Shown: one piece after another, positions 59,620 to 64,000 of the stretch
Layout of the letters: every line of letters begins with the position of its first letter
Numbering within the stretch: position 1 is the first letter of the stretch
Translations under genes and position numbers: made by a program
NCBI RefSeq assembly: GCF_013266695.1
Contig: NZ_JABRXF010000001.1
Coordinates: forward strand, 861,736-925,735
DNA: 64,000 nt
Direction: 5' to 3'
DNA from: Hongsoonwoonella zoysiae
Lineage (GTDB): Bacteria > Pseudomonadota > Alphaproteobacteria > Rhizobiales > Stappiaceae
The notes under the pieces: model-generated
Databases searched by the model: none
The model's input: only the letters and a program-made list of their open reading frames with translations
What the model was told of the DNA's origin: nothing

Positions 59620-62333
59620 CGGCCGCTCATATTTTGAGAAAAAAGCTTGCGACCCTGTCGCATCGGAAAATCCCGCTTCGCCTCATTTCCCTGACGGTTG
59701 GCCTTTTGGGTGCGTTGCTCATCAGCATCGCTGTCATGACGCATGATCTCCTCCAGACCGAACAGCGGGTGGAAGAGGCAAATGCGAGGTTCCACCGCTT
59801 CGATGAAGCCGCGAGAGCTCATCGCCATTTCGGCGATCTTCGTTACTGGTTGACAGATCTCTCCGTCAGCCTTTTGACCTTGTCCGAAAGGCGGGCCGAG
59901 GAAGCTTACGACGCTCTCGGGGACGACCTTTCCCGCATTGACAGTTTCGCGCCGGAAGCCGCAGAAACGATCAGGCGCGGCGCCCAGGCATATCGCGACA
60001 AGGCGATGCAGGCGGTCGATGCCTATACGGCCGGCAATCGCGTCATAGGCAATGCCCTTCTTGCCGCGGCCAGGCGGCATAGCGACGAAGTCGTCGCTGT
60101 GCTTGCGGATATGGCTACGCGGTTCGAACGTGAAGCGGATGAGGCGCGCGACATGGCGGCGGTCGAAGCGCGCGCCGACTACATTCGCGCCCTTATCGCC
60201 GTTGGCGTCATTTGCGTTTCCGGAGTAGCGGCCACGCTTCTCGTCCTGCGTTCCATTCTGAAGCCGCTTGCCCGCATTGACGGGGCGATGGCGCAATTGA
60301 CGGCAGGACATGAAAATGTGGAGTTGCCTCCGGCCGGGGAGGACGAATTCGGCCGCCTTGCAGGAACGCTGCGCCTTCTGCGCGACAGCCAGGCCAAGCG
60401 GCGTGAGCTGGAGGCCGCCGCCGAGCGTCAGCGCAACACGGTCGTCGCCGCAATCGAGACGATCCCCGACGGGTTCGCGCTTTATGACGAGGACGACCGG
60501 CTGGTGATGGTCAATCATCGCTACGTGGAAATATTTCCCGAGGTCGCCGACCTTCTTACGCCGGGCCGGAAGTTCGAGGAGATCGTGCAGGCGCAGGTCG
60601 AAAGGGGTGTTTCGGGCAAGGGTGCGGTTTCGGTTGAAAAATGGGTGGCCGAAGCGCTCCAGCGGCACCGTGCGCCTTATGGAATGGTGGAGCGGGAGTT
60701 CGCCAATGGCTTATGGCTGCGCATCGCCAAGAGGAAGACGGCCGATGGCGGGACCGTGGCCGTCTATACCGATATTACGGATCTCAAGTTGCGCCAGGCG
60801 GAGCTTGAGGAAGCGCGCCGTGGAGCGGAAGCCGCGAACGAGGAAAAAAGCCGCTTTCTGGCTTCCATGAGCCACGAGCTGCGCACGCCGCTGAATGCCA
60901 TCATCGGCTATAGCGAGATGCTGATCGAGGATGCGAAGGATATCGAACGGGATGACTTCGTTATCGATCTTGAAAAGATTCTCGGGTCCGGCCGCCATTT
61001 GTTGGCGCTGATCAACGACATACTCGATCTGTCCAAAATCGAGGCCGGCAAGATGGAGCTCTTCATCGAGCGGTTCGACCTTGTGCCGCTTTTGAAAGAC
61101 GTCGAAAGCACCGTCGCCCCTTTGGTGGCCAAGAAGGGAAATGTGCTCAACGTCCATGTTTCCGTGGAACCCGGCGAGATCGAAACGGACAAGACGAAAC
61201 TGCGTCAAAACCTTTTCAACCTGCTTTCCAACGCGGCGAAATTTACCGAAAACGGCGATATCGAACTGTCGGTCGAACGTTATCGACGCGATGACGGCGA
61301 CTGGCTGGAATTCGCGGTTGCCGACAGCGGTATAGGAATGAGCGAGGAGCAACAGGCGAAACTTTTCCAGGCATTTGTCCAGGCCGATGCGTCGACGACG
61401 CGAAATTACGGCGGGACCGGCCTTGGACTGGCGATCACGCGTCATTTCACGAATATGCTGGGAGGCTCGATCGAAGTGCAAAGCGCGCCCGGAAAGGGCG
61501 CGACTTTCCGCTTTGCGATACCTGCGGTTTGCAAGGCCGAAAGCGAGAGCGAGCCGGTGTCCGCGCTGGCGCCTGGCGCTCCGGCAGCGGGGTCCGATGG
61601 AATCGTGTTGGTCATAGACGATGAAGCGCGCGCGCGAAAGGTTGTATCGGACGCGGTGCGCGGCGCAGGCTTCGCGGTTGTCGAGGCCAAGGGCGGAGAG
61701 GAAGGAGTGGCCGAAGCCCGCCGCTGCCGGCCGGCGGCCATCATCCTCGATGTGATCATGCCCGGCATGGACGGATGGTCGGTCCTCAAGGCAATCAAGG
61801 CCGATAAAGAGCTTTGCAAGGTGCCGGTGATCCTCGCAACCGTTATGCCGGACCGGGAGATGGGCCTGGCGTTCGGTGCAGCCGACCATCTCATCAAGCC
61901 GATCGATCCGCGCCAGCTCGTCGACACGCTGAAAGCCGTCGCCGGAGACGAAAAAAGGGATGTCCTTGTCGTTGACGATGACCCTGCGACAAGAGAGCTT
62001 TTCAGGCGGGTTCTGCTACGCGACGGCTGGCGTGTGCGCGAGGCCGCGAATGGCAAGACCGGCCTGGAACAACTGGAGGCGAGCCGTCCGACGATCATGC
62101 TGCTCGATCTGATGATGCCGGAAATGAATGGTTTCGAACTGTTGCGCCAGATCCGCATGCGCCCGGATCTGGCGAATCTGCCGGTCGTGATCGTGACGTC
62201 AAAGGATTTGAGTCGTGAGGAACTCGAATGGCTCCGCTCGCATGCGAATGAAGTCGTCAGGAAGGGGGCTGAAGGCCGCGCAGATCTGGTCGCCGCGCTC
62301 AAACGGCACGTCCCCCTTTCGGAAGAGGCGTGA
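59616..62333 (+). CDS. Hybrid sensor histidine kinase with two receiver domains
   Basis: A 905-residue inner-membrane kinase. TM1 is near residues 18–40, a periplasmic helical domain of about 150 residues follows, TM2 lies near 190–212, then a HAMP domain (LKPLARIDGAMAQLTAGHEN) and a PAS domain (TIPDGFALYDEDDRLVMVNH). HisKA carries SMSHELRTPLNAIIGYSEML (phospho-His420), HATPase carries NLLSNAAKF and GGTGLGLAI, then come two receivers with acceptors Asp712 (ILDVIMPGMDG) and Asp831 (LLDLMMPEMNG). ATG 59616 overlaps the DUF3365 stop. Final output probably passes to the receiver gene next. Confidence 0.92.
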   Translation: MTAAHILRKKLATLSHRKIPLRLISLTVGLLGALLISIAVMTHDLLQTEQRVEEANARFHRFDEAARAHRHFGDLRYWLTDLSVSLLTLSERRAEEAYDALGDDLSRIDSFAPEAAETIRRGAQAYRDKAMQAVDAYTAGNRVIGNALLAAARRHSDEVVAVLADMATRFEREADEARDMAAVEARADYIRALIAVGVICVSGVAATLLVLRSILKPLARIDGAMAQLTAGHENVELPPAGEDEFGRLAGTLRLLRDSQAKRRELEAAAERQRNTVVAAIETIPDGFALYDEDDRLVMVNHRYVEIFPEVADLLTPGRKFEEIVQAQVERGVSGKGAVSVEKWVAEALQRHRAPYGMVEREFANGLWLRIAKRKTADGGTVAVYTDITDLKLRQAELEEARRGAEAANEEKSRFLASMSHELRTPLNAIIGYSEMLIEDAKDIERDDFVIDLEKILGSGRHLLALINDILDLSKIEAGKMELFIERFDLVPLLKDVESTVAPLVAKKGNVLNVHVSVEPGEIETDKTKLRQNLFNLLSNAAKFTENGDIELSVERYRRDDGDWLEFAVADSGIGMSEEQQAKLFQAFVQADASTTRNYGGTGLGLAITRHFTNMLGGSIEVQSAPGKGATFRFAIPAVCKAESESEPVSALAPGAPAAGSDGIVLVIDDEARARKVVSDAVRGAGFAVVEAKGGEEGVAEARRCRPAAIILDVIMPGMDGWSVLKAIKADKELCKVPVILATVMPDREMGLAFGAADHLIKPIDPRQLVDTLKAVAGDEKRDVLVVDDDPATRELFRRVLLRDGWRVREAANGKTGLEQLEASRPTIMLLDLMMPEMNGFELLRQIRMRPDLANLPVVIVTSKDLSREELEWLRSHANEVVRKGAEGRADLVAALKRHVPLSEEA

Positions 62334-62348
62334 GGAGCTTGAAGGAAG

Positions 62349-62714
62349 ATGGTCAGGATTCTCCTCGTCGAGGACAATGAGATGAACCGCGACATGCTTT
62401 CCCGGCGCCTCGAACGGCGGGGGTTCGAAGTGGTGATCGCGGTTGACGGCCAGGCTGGGGTCGATGCGGTGGCGGAATGCGCGCCGGATATCGTTTTGAT
62501 GGATATGAGCCTGCCGGTTATCGACGGCTGGGAAGCGACGCGCAGAATCAGGGGCAATCCCGCGACGGCCGGCATTCCGATAATTGCATTGACCGCTCAT
62601 GCGATGGCGGGGGATCGCGAAAAAGCGATCGAAGCCGGGTGCGACGACTATGATACCAAACCGATCGAACTGGCCGGATTACTGGACAAGATTGCCCGCC
62701 TTATCGAAGGGTGA
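62349..62714 (+). CDS. Single-domain response regulator (DivK-like)
   Basis: A 121-residue receiver without an output domain: EDNEMNRDML at the N-terminus, acceptor Asp52 in VLMDMSLPVIDG, and Lys in YDTKPIEL. It lies 15 bases after the hybrid kinase and overlaps the next gene (GTGA), so it probably links the kinase to the cyclase protein. Confidence 0.9.
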   Translation: MVRILLVEDNEMNRDMLSRRLERRGFEVVIAVDGQAGVDAVAECAPDIVLMDMSLPVIDGWEATRRIRGNPATAGIPIIALTAHAMAGDREKAIEAGCDDYDTKPIELAGLLDKIARLIEG

Positions 62715-64000
62715 ACCATGTGGCGAATCCCCATGACATCGGACAGCGCGCGTATATCGCGATAGTCGCGCAGAAACTTGCCGCACCCGCGCAGGCGATA
62801 CTCGGTTATCAGGAACTGGTAACGGAAGAGGTGCGAGAGCGTGGGCCCCGCGAAGCGCTGGCCGACCTTCAGAAGGTTCTTCAAGCGGCGCGCATGCTCA
62901 ATGCCTTGATCGAGCGCCTGACCGATGCCGGCAATGACGGCATGGAAAACATGCCGCCGGTCGATGCGAATGTCAGGCATGACCTCAGAACGCCGGTAAA
63001 CGCGATCATCGGCTATTCGGAGATGGTTCTGGAAGATTTCGCCGAAGAGCTCGGGACGAGGCTTCCGGACGATATATCGAGGATCATCACCGAAAGCCGT
63101 CTGCTGCTCGAGCAGGTCGATGCGACGCTGGAGCGGCCTTCTCATTTTTCGGATATTTCCGCGGAAGACAAAGCGGATGTGACAATTGCCGCCGATCTCG
63201 CGCGTACCATGACGTCGGGCCGAACGCCGGCAGCTTTGGAAACCGGGCGGGTCCTCGTGGTCGATGATACCGAATCCAATCGCGACCTTCTCTCCAGGCG
63301 CCTTGGCCGAGACGGTCATGCCGTCGAAGTCGCCGCCTCGGGAAAGGAGGCCCTGCAGAAACTGGGGGTTGAAGAATTCGATCTCGTCCTCGCTGATGTC
63401 CTTATGCCGGATATGAACGGTATCGATCTCCTGGCCAGGATAAAATCGGATGAGAACTGGCGCGAAATTCCCGTGGTGATGATCTCCGGCCTGAAGGACG
63501 AGGATGCGGTGATCCGATGCATCGAAGCCGGCGCGGAAGATTATCTACAAAAGCCTGTCGACCCGGTCCTGCTCAAGGCGCGAATAAGGGCGTGTCTGGA
63601 GCGCAGTCGTTGGCGGGGCCGGGAAAAGCGCTATCTTGCCGAAATCGAATACGAAAAAGAACGCGCCGACGCCCTCCTGCATGCGATCCTTCCGGGGCAG
63701 GTGGTAAAAAGACTGGCGAACGGCGAGGCGGTTATCGCGGATCGTATCGACATGGCATCGATCCTTTTTGCGGATATCGTCAATTTTACGGAGCTGTCGG
63801 CGCGAACGCCGGCAGTGGATCTCGTCCACCGGCTCGGCGCCCTGTTTTCCCGGTTCGACGATCTGGCGGATCAGCATGGCATTGAGAAGATCAAGACGAT
63901 CGGCGACGCCTATATGGCGGCCGCCGGCTTGCCGGACCCTCGTTCCGATCATGCGAAAGCCGCAGTCTCCTTCGCCAAGGATATCCTCGCTGAAACGGAG
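62711..64000 (+). CDS. HisKA–receiver–class III adenylate/guanylate cyclase protein (truncated by window end)
   Basis: Open from GTG 62711 to the window edge, 430 residues visible. A HisKA-like helical hairpin with RHDLRTPVNAIIGYSEMVLE (His90) comes first and, unusually, there is no HATPase domain after it. A receiver follows (VLVVDDTESNRDLL to about residue 300, acceptor Asp229 in LADVLMPDMNG), then a helical linker and the start of a class III cyclase domain (ILFADIVNFTELS from about residue 348, KTIGDAYMAAAGLPDP). Its output would be cAMP or cGMP under receiver control. Translation is coupled to the upstream receiver gene. Confidence 0.85.
   Translation, partial: MNHVANPHDIGQRAYIAIVAQKLAAPAQAILGYQELVTEEVRERGPREALADLQKVLQAARMLNALIERLTDAGNDGMENMPPVDANVRHDLRTPVNAIIGYSEMVLEDFAEELGTRLPDDISRIITESRLLLEQVDATLERPSHFSDISAEDKADVTIAADLARTMTSGRTPAALETGRVLVVDDTESNRDLLSRRLGRDGHAVEVAASGKEALQKLGVEEFDLVLADVLMPDMNGIDLLARIKSDENWREIPVVMISGLKDEDAVIRCIEAGAEDYLQKPVDPVLLKARIRACLERSRWRGREKRYLAEIEYEKERADALLHAILPGQVVKRLANGEAVIADRIDMASILFADIVNFTELSARTPAVDLVHRLGALFSRFDDLADQHGIEKIKTIGDAYMAAAGLPDPRSDHAKAAVSFAKDILAETE

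Noticed and set aside
1..64000. CRISPR array or insertion sequence
   Set aside because: No regularly spaced direct repeats of 24–40 bases and no transposase or terminal inverted repeats were found.

Overview
The window looks like chromosomal DNA from an alphaproteobacterium of the order Hyphomicrobiales (Rhizobiales). The evidence is a GC-rich bias, frequent GTG/TTG starts, and gene neighbourhoods typical of that order: EVE–YciI–gpsA–NUDIX–tsaD divergent from hemC–hemD–Mic60-like–hemY; ftsE–ftsX–DUF218–plsC; lptM–lysA–TIGR02302; and an EtfB-lysine methyltransferase homologue. The genus cannot be fixed from sequence alone.

Regions 1–44.4 kb and 58.1–64 kb are ordinary host chromosome. From left to right they hold a penicillin-binding carboxypeptidase, a CobW-type GTPase, thioesterase II, a ubiquinone hydroxylase, a cobalamin adenosyltransferase and a rhomboid protease. 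Next come etfBA with 3-hydroxybutyryl-CoA dehydrogenase, an acyl-CoA ligase, two thioredoxin-fold proteins, argH, lysA, a large low-complexity membrane protein, hpt with a response regulator, and the ftsEX locus. Then follow leuB, a PLP dehydratase, an M20 hydrolase, and the gpsA–tsaD and hem clusters. The right edge carries a signalling cluster: a DUF3365 haem protein, a hybrid histidine kinase, a single-domain receiver, and a HisKA–receiver–cyclase protein cut by the window end.

Between them lies a genomic island of about 12.9 kb (45198–58060) inserted in the anticodon loop of a tRNA-Thr(CGT) gene. The 5' half of the host tRNA is at 45168–45206 and the 3' half at 58052–58097. Joined at a shared 9-bp core they make one perfect cloverleaf. 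The insertion does not rebuild the host tRNA; instead the island carries its own complete tRNA-Thr(CGT) about 95 bp inside. The left and middle of the island (DUF429 protein, XRE regulator, VapE-type helicase, RepB-type primase, AlpA-like regulator, tyrosine integrase) resemble a phage-satellite/PICI-like replication and integration module.

The right third of the island (52.5–57.8 kb) is visibly AT-richer and holds the most interesting content: one co-directional, tightly packed operon. It encodes an acyl-carrier-protein-like protein, an XRE repressor, an ImmA/IrrE metalloprotease, a thymidylate-synthase-superfamily enzyme, a 5-hmdU-kinase-like/thymine pyrophosphorylase-like protein, a helical protein perhaps of the MazG type, a membrane-anchored dCTP-deaminase/dUTPase-fold protein lacking the deaminase glutamate, and a dedicated holo-ACP synthase. 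My inference is an inducible pyrimidine-nucleotide modification or sensing system with an acyl/phosphopantetheine arm, plausibly for phage conflict. I know of no described system with this exact set.
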